A DNA stretch of 64,000 bases, from assembly GCA_034423015.1 (NCBI GenBank), contig DAOUJG010000061.1, positions 23,225 through 87,224 of the forward strand, given 5' to 3'. Shown one piece after another: positions 33,598 through 42,495 of this stretch (positions are counted from its first letter, which is position 1; the number at the start of each line of letters is the position of its first letter). This stretch comes from JAGWBJ01 sp034423015 (lineage in GTDB: Bacteria > Chloroflexota > Dehalococcoidia > Lucifugimonadales > JAGWBF01). A program made the position numbers and the translations under genes. Under the pieces are notes generated by a model, which was not told the DNA's origin, did no database searches, and worked only from the letters and a program-made list of their open reading frames with translations.

Positions 33598-34620
33598 GTG
33601 GACGTCGAGCTCCAAAACTATCTTCGGGCCATCACCCGCAAGCTCAGGCTGGACCCCCGGAAAAACCGGGAGATCGCCCTGGAGCTCCAGGGCCACCTCG
33701 AGGAGAGGACCCGCGAGCTGGAGCAGGACGGCCTCACCTACAGGGAGGCCCTGAACCAGGCCCTGGACGACCTCGGCGGCCCCGACGCCATCGCCCGGGA
33801 CATGTACACGGTCCACAGCCGGGCCAACTGGCGGGACATCCTCCTGGCGACCCTGCCCCACCTGCTGCTGGCCAGCCTCTTCGCCCTGCACCTGTGGACC
33901 AAGTTCATGCTGGTCGCCGTCATCCTCATAGGAGTGACCTTCGTGACCCTCAAGGGCTGGAGGACGGGCAGACCCAACTGGACGTACACCTGGCTTGGCT
34001 ACTCCATGGCGGCTCCGGCCCTCTCCTGGCTGATGGCCCTGGGGTCGCTGGCCTACGGCTCCTGGCAGCTCGTCACCACGGGCTCCCTGCCCTTCAGCTT
34101 CCCCATATACATGCTCATGGCAGTGTACGTGCCCTTCTCCCTCTGGATAATGGCCCGGGTGATGGGGCGGGTTATAAGGCAGGACTGGCTGCTGGTGTCC
34201 CTGACGGCCCTCCCCTTCCCCTTCCTGACCACGTGGATGCTGTTCCTGAACTGGCAGGGCGGCCTCTGGCCCGCCAACTCCCCCATGGTCCAGGCCACGG
34301 ACACCGAGCGGGCCCTGGTGTTCTTCGCTCTGGCCGTGGTCACCGCAGTCTTCCTCAAGGTGGGCCGCAGGGTCGTCAAGATAGCCCTCCTCATGGCCTC
34401 CACGGCGGTGCTGGTCATATTCACCGTCGCGGCCATCCCCTTCAGCTTCGGCATCCTGTTCGGAATACTCATAACTCTGGCCTCCGTCGCCTTCCTCCTC
34501 AGCCCGGCCATACTCCAGTCCCGGCTGGACCGAAAAGAGTCCTCCGATCCCTCGGTAGAGGGTGGGCCCGTGGTCGAGGGGGAAGAGGTCGTCACCCATT
34601 GGTTCACCAACGCAAGGTAG
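33598..34620 (+). CDS. multi-pass membrane protein with N-terminal HAAS-like domain
   Basis: A 340-residue protein. The first 70 residues form a soluble helical domain like the HAAS/DUF1700 'permease prefix' domain: NREIALELQGHLEER, then YREALNQALDDLGGPDAIARDM. About seven to eight hydrophobic helices follow. The C-terminus is acidic and soluble. HAAS proteins pair with PadR regulators and are thought to signal membrane stress; here the gene lies 16 nt after padR. GTG 33598 has GGAGG 7 nt upstream. Its 3' end overlaps the degV start by 22 nt. The transport or signalling role is unknown. Confidence 0.8.
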   Translation: MDVELQNYLRAITRKLRLDPRKNREIALELQGHLEERTRELEQDGLTYREALNQALDDLGGPDAIARDMYTVHSRANWRDILLATLPHLLLASLFALHLWTKFMLVAVILIGVTFVTLKGWRTGRPNWTYTWLGYSMAAPALSWLMALGSLAYGSWQLVTTGSLPFSFPIYMLMAVYVPFSLWIMARVMGRVIRQDWLLVSLTALPFPFLTTWMLFLNWQGGLWPANSPMVQATDTERALVFFALAVVTAVFLKVGRRVVKIALLMASTAVLVIFTVAAIPFSFGILFGILITLASVAFLLSPAILQSRLDRKESSDPSVEGGPVVEGEEVVTHWFTNAR

Positions 34621-35465
34621 CGGTCGTAGTAGACAGCAGCAGCAGCCTTCCCGGCGAGCTCCTGGACCGCTGGCGCATCCAGGTCGTCCCCCATGAGCTG
34701 GTGATCGGGGACCGCACTTTCAGGGACGGTGTGGACATTCGCCCTGACGAGTTCTACCATCTCCTGCGCAACGGCTCCGGCATACCGACCACGTCCTCCC
34801 CAGGCTTCGCACGGTTCCTGGACGCCTTCCGGTCCGCGGCGCGCTCCGCCGGCGGCACCATCTGCATCACCCTGGCCGCGGACTTCAGCTCCACCTACTC
34901 CTCCGCTTGCCAGGCGGCCCTGGCGGCCAGGGAGGAGATGCCCGGCTCCGTCATCAGGGTCGTGGACAGCAGGACGGCCGCGGGGGCCGAGGGCCTCATC
35001 GCCCTGGAGGCCGCCCGGGCCGCCGACGCCGGGGCGGACCTGGAGGGAGTCCTTTCGGTGGTGCACGGCCTGATACCCAGGGTGAACCTGCTGGCCTTCC
35101 TGGATACCCTGGACTACGTGAGCAGGAGCGGGAGGGTTCCCAGGCTTGCGGCCCTGGCCAGCTCGCTGCTGGGGATCAGGCCCCTGACGGAGCTGAGGCT
35201 GGGAGAAGCCAGGATGCTGGAACGGCCCCGCTCCCGGGGACGGGCCATGGAGCGACTGGTGGACCTCATGGAAAGACGGGTCGGCCAACGGCCTGTCCAC
35301 GCGACGGTCATGCACGCCCAGGCGGCCGCGGACGCCGATGATCTGTGCAGCCGGGTGCGGGACCGGTTCGACTGCCGGGAGGTATTCGTCAGCGAGTTCA
35401 CTCCCGTCATGGGGGCCCATCTCGGGCCTGGGCTGCTGGGCCTCGCGTTCTACAGCGACCCTTAG
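34599..35465 (+). CDS. DegV family (fatty-acid-binding) protein
   Basis: A 288-residue two-domain protein that binds a long-chain fatty acid; family members (FakB) hand it to a kinase. Motifs: VAVVVDSSSSLPGELLDRW near the N-terminus, GIPTTSSP for ligand binding, and the C-terminal domain with LDTLDYVSRSGRVP and MGAHLGPGLLGLAFY (His/Gly). The start is inferred: TTG 34599 is the only reasonable initiator before the conserved first strand, 22 nt inside the previous gene, so translation is probably coupled. No fakA kinase is nearby. Confidence 0.87.
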   Translation: MVHQRKVAVVVDSSSSLPGELLDRWRIQVVPHELVIGDRTFRDGVDIRPDEFYHLLRNGSGIPTTSSPGFARFLDAFRSAARSAGGTICITLAADFSSTYSSACQAALAAREEMPGSVIRVVDSRTAAGAEGLIALEAARAADAGADLEGVLSVVHGLIPRVNLLAFLDTLDYVSRSGRVPRLAALASSLLGIRPLTELRLGEARMLERPRSRGRAMERLVDLMERRVGQRPVHATVMHAQAAADADDLCSRVRDRFDCREVFVSEFTPVMGAHLGPGLLGLAFYSDP

Positions 35466-35524
35466 ACGGCTGCGCAGACGCGCGCCGGAGCATCGATAGG
35501 TCAAGCAGGCGGTAAGGAGGCGAC

Positions 35525-37051
35525 ATGGACATCAAGGTAGCGCGGGGCGACGTCACCAAGACCAAGGTGCCGGCGCTGATTGTCAACCTCTTCGACGGCG
35601 TCAAGGCGCCGGCAGGCGCCACGGGCGCGGTGGACCGGGCCCTGGACGGCGCCATCACCCAGCTCATAGACGAGGGCGAGATAAAGGGCAAGAAGGGCGA
35701 GATCACCATCATCCACACCTTCGGCAGGATAGGCCCCTCCAGGGTCCTCGTGGCCGGGCTGGGCAAGTCCGAGAGCTTCACCCGGGATACTGTGCGGGAG
35801 ACCACGGCGGCGGCCTGCCGGCGACTTCGCAGGATGGGGATAACCCAGGCCGCCACCATCGCCCACGGGGCCGGGATAGGGGGAATGGACCCGGCCGACT
35901 CGGGCCAGGCGATAGCCGAGGGCGCAACCCTGGGCCTCTACCGGTTCCGCAACTACATGACCAGCGACGACGACGGCTCCGAAGGCCCGGGTTCTGAGGG
36001 TATAACGGAGCTGTCCATCGTGGAGCAGGACCAGGGCAAGGCGGCGTCCCTGGCCGAGGGCGTCGAGAAGGGGCGCGTCCTGTCGCAGGTCGCCATCATG
36101 GCCCGGGACATGGTGAACGAGCCCGCCAACGTCATGACTCCCACCCGTATGGCGGAGATAGCGGCCCAGGTGGCCGACGAGGAGGGGCTCGACATCGAGA
36201 TCCTGGACCGGGAGCAGATGGAAGAGATGGGGATGGGCGCCTTCATGGGCGTGGCCAGGGGCAGCGACCAGCCGCCCAAGCTCATCGTCCTGGAGTACCG
36301 GGGCGACCCGGACAACCCCTCCAACAACCTGGGGCTCATCGGAAAGGGCATCACCTTCGACACCGGCGGCATCTCCCTCAAGCCCGCCGGGGGCATGGAG
36401 GATATGAAGGGCGACATGGCCGGCGGCGCGTCGGTGATCGGCGCGATGAAGGCCATCGGCCGCCTGAAGCCCAGGATCAACGTGGTGGGAATGGTTGCCG
36501 CCACCGAGAACATGCCCGGCGGCTCGGCCCAGCGGCCGGGAGACGTGGTCAAGAGCATGAGCGGCAAGACCATCGAGGTGATAAATACCGACGCCGAGGG
36601 CCGGCTGGTCCTGGCCGATGCCCTCTACTACGCCCGCCAGAAGGGCGTCACCCGGCTGGTGGACATCGCCACCCTCACCGGGGCCGTGGTCGTGGCCCTG
36701 GGCAACGCCTGCAGCGGGGTCATGGGGAACGACCAGGAGCTCGTCGACCAGGTCATCGAGTCGGGCGCGTCCTCGGGAGAGAGGATATGGCAGCTCCCCC
36801 TGTACGACGACTACAGGGAGCAGATCAGGAGCAACGTGGCGGATATCAAGAACACCGGGGGACGGGCCGCGGGCTCTCTGACCGCCGGCCAGTTCCTGGC
36901 CGAGTTCGCCGAAGAGACGTCGTGGGCCCACCTGGACATCGCCGGCACCTACTTCAGCTCCAAGGAGAAGGGGTACCTGGTCAAAGGGGGCACCGGCGTG
37001 CCCACCCGCACACTGGTCGACCTGGCCATGAAGCTGGCGCGGCAGGGGTAG
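35525..37051 (+). CDS. pepA: leucyl aminopeptidase (M17)
   Basis: Di-metal cytosolic aminopeptidase that frees N-terminal residues. The 508 residues end in the M17 catalytic domain: metal and active-site motifs GKGITFDTGGISLKP, KGDMAGGASVIGAM and NTDAEGRLVLADALYYA are intact. The N-terminal domain is the typical macro-like fold. ATG 35525 has AAGGAGG 5 nt upstream. The length matches the family (about 480-510). Together with the M42-type peptidase and the gamma-glutamyltransferase it supports peptide use as a nutrient source. Confidence 0.96.
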   Translation: MDIKVARGDVTKTKVPALIVNLFDGVKAPAGATGAVDRALDGAITQLIDEGEIKGKKGEITIIHTFGRIGPSRVLVAGLGKSESFTRDTVRETTAAACRRLRRMGITQAATIAHGAGIGGMDPADSGQAIAEGATLGLYRFRNYMTSDDDGSEGPGSEGITELSIVEQDQGKAASLAEGVEKGRVLSQVAIMARDMVNEPANVMTPTRMAEIAAQVADEEGLDIEILDREQMEEMGMGAFMGVARGSDQPPKLIVLEYRGDPDNPSNNLGLIGKGITFDTGGISLKPAGGMEDMKGDMAGGASVIGAMKAIGRLKPRINVVGMVAATENMPGGSAQRPGDVVKSMSGKTIEVINTDAEGRLVLADALYYARQKGVTRLVDIATLTGAVVVALGNACSGVMGNDQELVDQVIESGASSGERIWQLPLYDDYREQIRSNVADIKNTGGRAAGSLTAGQFLAEFAEETSWAHLDIAGTYFSSKEKGYLVKGGTGVPTRTLVDLAMKLARQG

Positions 37052-37171
37052 CGGCCGTCCATCGACAACCTGCCCCCGCCCCCGGAACGGCCATCGGTGC
37101 ATGCCGTTTTTGTTGACTCCGCGGGTGGTTTGCCTTAGACTCGACATGGAGCGCGGTTCCGGCGAGCCCAT

Positions 37172-37249
37172 GGTGAGCGTAGCCAAGTGGTCCAAGGCGC
37201 CTGGCTGTGGCCCAGGAGATCGTGGGTTCGAATCCCACCGCTCACCCCA
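37172..37249 (+). tRNA. tRNA-His (GTG)
   Basis: Complete cloverleaf with the encoded CCA (37247-37249). The anticodon loop CTGTGGC gives anticodon GTG at 37207-37209. The extra G at position -1 (37172) pairs with C73, the identity element of tRNA-His. T stem-loop GTGGGTTCGAATCCCAC is intact. Confidence 0.97.
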
Positions 37250-37291
37250 TCTACAACCGCCCCGGGCGAGGCGCCGGCGTTCCGACAACGG

Positions 37292-37367
37292 GCGCCCGTA
37301 GCTCAATGGATAGAGCACTGGGCTTCGGACCCAGTGGTTGCGGGTTCGAGTCCTGCCGGGCGCGCCA
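37292..37367 (+). tRNA. tRNA-Arg (TCG)
   Basis: Complete cloverleaf, acceptor GCGCCCG with CGGGCGC, discriminator G and encoded CCA. Anticodon loop CTTCGGA gives TCG at 37325-37327, reading CGA/CGG codons. 42 nt separate it from tRNA-His. Confidence 0.97.
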
Positions 37368-37384
37368 CTTCCCGTAGGTAGCCG

Positions 37385-37417
37385 AGGCCCCGGCGGAACG
37401 CCGGGGCCTTCCCCCTT
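37385..37417 (+). terminator. rho-independent terminator after the tRNA pair
   Basis: An 11-bp stem (37385-37395 with 37399-37409), a GAA loop and a C/T-rich tail end the tRNA transcript. Confidence 0.85.
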
Positions 37418-37494
37418 TTCCGGGACGCGCGAAGACGGTGTAGGCCCCCGGGGCCCCGGCGGCGCTTCTCACCCAAGCAGAGGAGGACCATGAT

Positions 37495-39114
37495 ATGAGA
37501 GGTGTGGTGGCATGTCCCCAGCCCGAGGCCGCGGAGGTAGGGCGCCGCACTCTCCTGGCCGGAGGCAACGCCGTGGACGCGGCCATCGCCACGGGCTTTG
37601 CCCAGTTCGCGGTGGACCCGCAGATGTGCGGCATCGGCGGGTTCGGCGTGATGCAGGTGTACCACGCTCCATCGGGAGACCACGTGGCCCTGGAGTTCCT
37701 GGGGCGCGCGCCCCTGGGGGCGGCATCGGATATGTTCGTGGACAAGGTGAAGCGGAAGCTTCGCTTCGACCAGTGGGAGATGGAGGGCCGCGTAAACGAG
37801 ATCGGGCACCTGTCCGTGGCCTGCCCCGGCACCGTCCTGGGCCTGTGGGAGGCCCACCGGCGGTACGGCTCCCTGCCCTGGGCCGACCTGGCCCAGCCCG
37901 CCGTCCGGCTGCTGGAGGAGGGGTTCCCGGTCCCCGGAGAGCTGGCGGACCTGTGGCGGCGGCCCCCGACACAGCCCGGCACCTCCTCCATGCTGGACGT
38001 CCTATCCGCCACCGAGGCGTCCCGCAGGATATACGTTGGCGGCGACGGCGAACCCCGGGGACAGGGCCAGGTGCTGCGCAACCCCGACTACGCACGGGTG
38101 TTGGGGGAGATCGCCGAGAAGGGGCCCGGTGTCCTGTACACGGGGTGGATGGCGGGCAGGATAGCCGACGACTTCGCCGCCAACGGCGGCCTCCTCTCCA
38201 GGGAGGACTTGGCACAGTACAGGGTGGGCGTCGACAAGACCGTGAACGTCGACTACCGGGGCCACGTCGTCGCGGGAGTCCCCCCGCCCTCCAGCGGGGT
38301 CCAGGTCGCCCAGATGCTCCGCATCCTGGAGGGCTATGACCTGGCTGCCATGGGGTCCGGCACGGCGGGCTTCCTGGACCTGATGGCCCTGGCCCAGAAG
38401 GCCTCCTTCGCGGACCGGGCACGGCACCTTGGCGACCCCGCCTTCCAGGAGGTGCCTGTCGACGAGGTGTTCCTGTCGTCCCGGCGGGCGGCCGAGTGGA
38501 GAGGGAGGATCGACGCCCGTGAGCCCTTCGACGTGACGGCCGGGGGCGTGGAGTCCCAGCACACGACCACCGTTTCGGTCATCGACGCCCAGGGGACCGC
38601 CGCGGCCCTGACCCATACCCTGGCCACGCCTGCGTCGGGCGTCGTAGTCGACGGTCTGGGCTTCATGTTCAACAACGCCATGCACATGTTCGACCCCCAG
38701 CCCGGGCGGCCCTTCTCCATAGCTCCCGGCAAGGCCAGGATCAGCGCCATGACGCCCACCATCGTCTTCCGGGACGGGCGGCCCTGGGCGGTGGTGGGAG
38801 CCCCGGGGGCGACAAAGATACCCACTGGCGTCCTGCAGGCCGTCGTGAACATGGTGGACTTCGGCATGTCGCCCACCGAGGCCGTGTCCGCGCCCCGCAT
38901 CCACTGCGAAGGGGGCCAGGTGGACGTGGAGGCCAGGGTGTACTTCGGCGTCAAGGACGAGCTGGAGGCCATGGGCCACACGGTCTCCAAGAGCGCCTAC
39001 AGCTACGACCCCTTCTTCTCCCTGGTCCACGTGGCGGCGGCGGACCCGGCCACCGGCCGGCTGGGGGGCGCCGCCGACCCCAGGGGCCGGGGCGGGCTGG
39101 CGGTGGTGGACTAG
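37495..39114 (+). CDS. gamma-glutamyltransferase
   Basis: Ntn-hydrolase that cleaves gamma-glutamyl bonds (glutathione and related peptides) after splitting itself into two chains. The catalytic Thr is expected at residue 357 in QHTTTVSVID, and the small subunit begins there. Other motifs: GGNAVDAAIATGFA, GGFGVMQVY, and the C-terminal LGGAADPRG. No signal peptide is visible at the ATG start (37495, AGGAGGA upstream), so this is a cytoplasmic, GGT-like acylase rather than the classic periplasmic enzyme. It precedes the D-aminoacylase gene by 76 nt. Confidence 0.88.
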   Translation: MRGVVACPQPEAAEVGRRTLLAGGNAVDAAIATGFAQFAVDPQMCGIGGFGVMQVYHAPSGDHVALEFLGRAPLGAASDMFVDKVKRKLRFDQWEMEGRVNEIGHLSVACPGTVLGLWEAHRRYGSLPWADLAQPAVRLLEEGFPVPGELADLWRRPPTQPGTSSMLDVLSATEASRRIYVGGDGEPRGQGQVLRNPDYARVLGEIAEKGPGVLYTGWMAGRIADDFAANGGLLSREDLAQYRVGVDKTVNVDYRGHVVAGVPPPSSGVQVAQMLRILEGYDLAAMGSGTAGFLDLMALAQKASFADRARHLGDPAFQEVPVDEVFLSSRRAAEWRGRIDAREPFDVTAGGVESQHTTTVSVIDAQGTAAALTHTLATPASGVVVDGLGFMFNNAMHMFDPQPGRPFSIAPGKARISAMTPTIVFRDGRPWAVVGAPGATKIPTGVLQAVVNMVDFGMSPTEAVSAPRIHCEGGQVDVEARVYFGVKDELEAMGHTVSKSAYSYDPFFSLVHVAAADPATGRLGGAADPRGRGGLAVVD

Positions 39115-39190
39115 GGGCACGTCTCGGCCTCCCGCCCCGGATGGCGGGAGGGGACTGTGGAGTGGCCGGGCGGCCGAAAGGAGGGTCCCA

Positions 39191-40759
39191 ATGGACTTGC
39201 TGATTACCGGCGGGCTCGTGATCGACGGCAGCGGCAACCCCGGGTTCTATGGCGCGGTGGGCGTGGAGGGGGACCGCGTGCGGGTGCTTCGGGGGGACGT
39301 GTCGGGAGTCCAGGCCTCCCGGGTCCTCGACGCCTCGGGAAAGGTCGTGTGCCCCGGCTTCATAGACGTGCACGCCCACTCGGGGCTGATGATCCTGACG
39401 GACCCGGCCCACGAGGCCAAGGTCCACCAGGGCGTCACCACCGAGCTGGTCGGCGTGGACGGCAACTCCTACGCCCCCTTCCGGTCCCGCGACGACCTCC
39501 TCAGGTTCGTGCGTCTCAACTCGGGCCTGGATGGAGCGCCCGACCTGCCCGGCTGGTGGTCCAGCACCGCGGAATACCTGGACATGTTCGACGGGAAGGT
39601 CGCCGTCAACATCGCCTACATCGTCGGCAACTCTCCCCTGCGCATCGACGCCGTGGGTTGGGAGAGCGGGCCCGCCTCCTCACTCCAGAAAGAACGCATG
39701 AGGTCCCTGCTGAGGGAGGCCATGGAGCAGGGCGCCTTCGGTCTCTCCACCGGCCTGGACTATCCGCCCGGAGGATACGCCGACACCGACGAGCTGGTGG
39801 ACCTGGCCGCTGAGGCCGCCGCCATGGGCGGGATATATCACACCCACATGCGCTACCGGCTGGGGGACCGATACCTGGACCCCGTCCACGAGGCCATCGA
39901 GATCGCCAAGCGCAGCGGCATCCCCCTGCACATAACCCACCTCTTCCGCCGGGTCACCAACCCCGGCGGGGCCCGCCGCCTGCTGGACCTGGTGGAGGGC
40001 GCCCGGGCCGGCGGGCTGGACGTCACCTTCGACTGCTTCCCCTACCCCTACGGCGGCACCAGGATACTCATCCTGTTCCCGGACTGGGCCCACGAGGGTG
40101 GGCCCGACCGTCTAGTGGACGTGCTACGCTCTCCCGACGCGCGGGCCCGCCTCCGCAAGGAGGTCGTGCCCCGGGGCAGGTCCTGGGACGAGATGTGGGT
40201 GACCTACTTCCAGCAGCCTCACAACATGGTCTACGACGGCAGGTCCATCGCGGAGGTCGCCGATATGATGGGCAGGCACCCCGTGGACGCCCTGTGCGAC
40301 CTGCTGCTGGAGGAGGACCTCCGCGTGTCCTACTTCTCCCTGGTGTCGGACCCGGCAACCATTGCCGACTTCGTGGCCCACCCCCTGCAGATGGTGGGCA
40401 GCGACGCCCTGCTCCTCGGCGGGCATCCCCCGCCCATGGCCTACGGCTGCTTCCCCGTGATACTGGGCGAGATGGTCCGGGAGGAGAGGAGGCTGTCCCT
40501 CGCCGACGCCGTCCGCAAGATGACGTCCTTCCCCGCCCAGCGCCTGGGGATCCGCGACAGGGGCGCCCTGCGGGACGGGGCCTTCGCCGACGTCGTGGTC
40601 TTCGACCCCGACACCATCAACGCCAACGCCACCCGGCAGGACCCCCGCCAGCCCTCCACGGGCATCGAGTACGTCTTGGTCAACGGGCGGCTGGTCATGG
40701 ACAGGGGGCGCCACACCGGAGCGCTGGCCGGCCGGGCCCTGCGGAGGAGGCAGAGCTGA
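39191..40759 (+). CDS. N-acyl-D-amino-acid deacylase family amidohydrolase
   Basis: A 522-residue TIM-barrel amidohydrolase. Metal motif HAH in PGFIDVHAHSG, VTTELVG, the HMRYR region with a histidine, HITHL (metal His) and the closing GSDALLLG with Asp are all present, in the order expected for D-aminoacylase/N-acyl-D-glutamate deacylase. It hydrolyses N-acyl-D-amino acids to D-amino acids. ATG 39191 follows AAAGGAGG. The downstream antisense RidA and LLM genes may process products, but this is only positional. Close relatives act on cyclic amides, so the exact substrate is open. Confidence 0.87.
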   Translation: MDLLITGGLVIDGSGNPGFYGAVGVEGDRVRVLRGDVSGVQASRVLDASGKVVCPGFIDVHAHSGLMILTDPAHEAKVHQGVTTELVGVDGNSYAPFRSRDDLLRFVRLNSGLDGAPDLPGWWSSTAEYLDMFDGKVAVNIAYIVGNSPLRIDAVGWESGPASSLQKERMRSLLREAMEQGAFGLSTGLDYPPGGYADTDELVDLAAEAAAMGGIYHTHMRYRLGDRYLDPVHEAIEIAKRSGIPLHITHLFRRVTNPGGARRLLDLVEGARAGGLDVTFDCFPYPYGGTRILILFPDWAHEGGPDRLVDVLRSPDARARLRKEVVPRGRSWDEMWVTYFQQPHNMVYDGRSIAEVADMMGRHPVDALCDLLLEEDLRVSYFSLVSDPATIADFVAHPLQMVGSDALLLGGHPPPMAYGCFPVILGEMVREERRLSLADAVRKMTSFPAQRLGIRDRGALRDGAFADVVVFDPDTINANATRQDPRQPSTGIEYVLVNGRLVMDRGRHTGALAGRALRRRQS

Positions 40760-40803
40760 GCTGGGAATGGTCGAAATAAGCCCTCTCGCCGTTTAGAGCA
40801 TCC

Positions 40804-41202
40804 CTAGACGATGGCGTCGGCGTCCATCTCCACCAGCATGTCCGGGTGCATCAGCGACTCGATGCCCAGGAGCGTGGAGGTGGGCCGGATGTCCCCGAAC
40901 ACCTCGCCGTGGGCCCTGATTACCTCCTCGTGGTGGCTGGCCAGGTCCACGACGTACATGCGGGTCCGGACCACGTCGGCCATCGATGCTCCCACCTGCT
41001 CCAGGTAGCCGCGCATCAGGTCGAGGATGTGCACCGCCTGGGCGTAGGCGTCCCCCGCCCCGTAGATGGTGCCGTCGGGATTGGTGGAGGCGTTGCCGCA
41101 TACGAAGATGTGGCCCGAGGCCCCGTCGACACGGATGGCGCGGGAGAAGCCCGCCCGGGCCTCGATGGGTCTTCCCCCGCCGACCGCGGTCCTTTCCGCC
41201 AT
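40804..41202 (-). CDS. RidA family deaminase (reactive intermediate)
   Basis: A 132-residue YjgF/RidA-like protein that hydrolyses reactive enamine/imine intermediates. Recognised by the trimer-forming fold blocks GHIFVCGNAST, YAQAVHILDLM, VRTRMYVVDL and PTSTLLGIESL, with the arginine of the catalytic loop in VVRTRMYV. ATG 41202 has GGAGAG upstream. It lies 96 nt after the LLM oxidoreductase on the same strand and is probably co-transcribed. Generic RidA homologues are hard to assign to one substrate. Confidence 0.87.
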   Translation of the reverse strand: MAERTAVGGGRPIEARAGFSRAIRVDGASGHIFVCGNASTNPDGTIYGAGDAYAQAVHILDLMRGYLEQVGASMADVVRTRMYVVDLASHHEEVIRAHGEVFGDIRPTSTLLGIESLMHPDMLVEMDADAIV

Positions 41203-41298
41203 GACTCTCCTTCGGCCGGCCCCCGTTGTCGGTCCCGGGGCGGCGCGTCCCCAGCCTATCCGGGCGGTCCGGCCGTGTCAATCGGAGCGTTGCGGCAC

Positions 41299-42390
41299 CT
41301 AGCCCGGTGCCTCGGGCTCCAGGTCCCGCAGCTCGGGCATCACGTGCTTGGACAGCAGCTCCAGCGACTTCCAGCCCTTCTCCGGCGGGTCCCAGTCCTG
41401 GCTTAGCTGGAGCAGCGTGCCGAAGCCGCCCACCGTGTCGTACGCCTCCCGGATCTTCCTTACGCAGTGGTCCGGGTCTCCCACCACCCAGCGGTTGTCC
41501 AGCAGGTACTCGACGGTGACGGCGTCGTCGGGCATGGACGGGTCGGGCTTGAGTAGGTCCATCATCCCCGCCCGTCTGAACAGCGGGAAGAAGTACTGCT
41601 CGAAGGTCCTCCCCATGCCGTGCTCCAGGACGTCGTGGCGGGCCTGCTCCGTCGTCTCGGCCACGTGGATGTCCAGGCAGACGCGCCACTCCCTCCGGTC
41701 GGCGGTCTTGCCCGTCTTGGCAGCGCCCCGGGTGTAGGCGTCCCAGTGGGTGGACACGTCCTCGATGGGCAGGATGTCGGTGCTCAGGGGGATCCATCCG
41801 TGCTCCCCTGCCCACTCGATGGTGGAGGAGTTGCGGCTCACCCCGGCCACGGCGATGGGCGGGTGGGGCCGGGTGTACGGCTTCATCCAGAGCCGGAGGC
41901 CGGCCTCGGGCACCGGTTCCGGGGACCTCACGTTGTGAAACTCGCCCCGGTAGTCCAGCTCTCCCTCGCTCTCCCATATCTTCAGCACCGCCTCGATGAC
42001 GTCCGCCGCCCGGGCGTGCCTCTTCTCCTCTTCCACGCCGAAGAAGTCGAACTCCGTGGGCACGCCTCCCGTGCCGATGCCGAAGTAGAAGCGGCCCTCT
42101 GCCAGGTGGTCCAGCATCGCCATCCGGTGGGCCAGCATCTTGGGGTCGTGGAGCTGCAGCAGTATCACCCCCGTCGCCAGCTTGATGTTCCTGGTCCGGG
42201 CCAGGGCCTGGGCGATGAACAGCTCCGGGGCCGGCAGGTTCTCCCAGGTGATGGTGTAGTGCTCCCCGATCCAGGCTTCGTCGAGCCCCAGCTCGTCGGC
42301 CAGGACCACCGTGGTCATATCCTCCTTGATGGTGCGGGGCAGCCCCTTGCCGGGGTGGTGCACGGGCATCATGAACAGACCGAACTTCAC
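41299..42390 (-). CDS. LLM class flavin-dependent oxidoreductase
   Basis: A 363-residue luciferase-like monooxygenase TIM barrel. The family opening KFGLFMMPVH, the LDEAWIGEHY loop, GIGTGGVPTEF and the WVVGDPDHCVRKI C-terminal block are present. Such enzymes use FMNH2 or F420H2 to oxidise alkanes, sulfonates or other carbon compounds. SAR202-type Chloroflexota carry many of them. GTG 42390 has GGAGGTG 5 nt upstream and a strong promoter. Cofactor and substrate are not visible. Confidence 0.88.
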   Translation of the reverse strand: MKFGLFMMPVHHPGKGLPRTIKEDMTTVVLADELGLDEAWIGEHYTITWENLPAPELFIAQALARTRNIKLATGVILLQLHDPKMLAHRMAMLDHLAEGRFYFGIGTGGVPTEFDFFGVEEEKRHARAADVIEAVLKIWESEGELDYRGEFHNVRSPEPVPEAGLRLWMKPYTRPHPPIAVAGVSRNSSTIEWAGEHGWIPLSTDILPIEDVSTHWDAYTRGAAKTGKTADRREWRVCLDIHVAETTEQARHDVLEHGMGRTFEQYFFPLFRRAGMMDLLKPDPSMPDDAVTVEYLLDNRWVVGDPDHCVRKIREAYDTVGGFGTLLQLSQDWDPPEKGWKSLELLSKHVMPELRDLEPEAPG

Positions 42391-42422
42391 GCGACACCTC
42401 CACTCACGCCTGGGATGGGGCG

Positions 42423-42482
42423 ATTATAGGTATCGCCCCGGTGGGGGTCAACCTTGTGCGGCCGGGGGGCCGTCGCTATAAT
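42423..42482. promoter_or_regulatory. back-to-back divergent promoters, LLM gene and threonine-synthase-like gene
   Basis: Minus strand: TTGACC (42446-42451), 17 bp, TATAAT (42423-42428). Plus strand: TTGTGC (42454-42459), 17 bp, TATAAT (42477-42482). The two -35 elements are 2 bp apart, so polymerases would compete. Plus-strand start is predicted near 42489, about 7 nt before ATG 42496. Confidence 0.72.
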
Positions 42483-42495
42483 GCCCGGGTACGCC

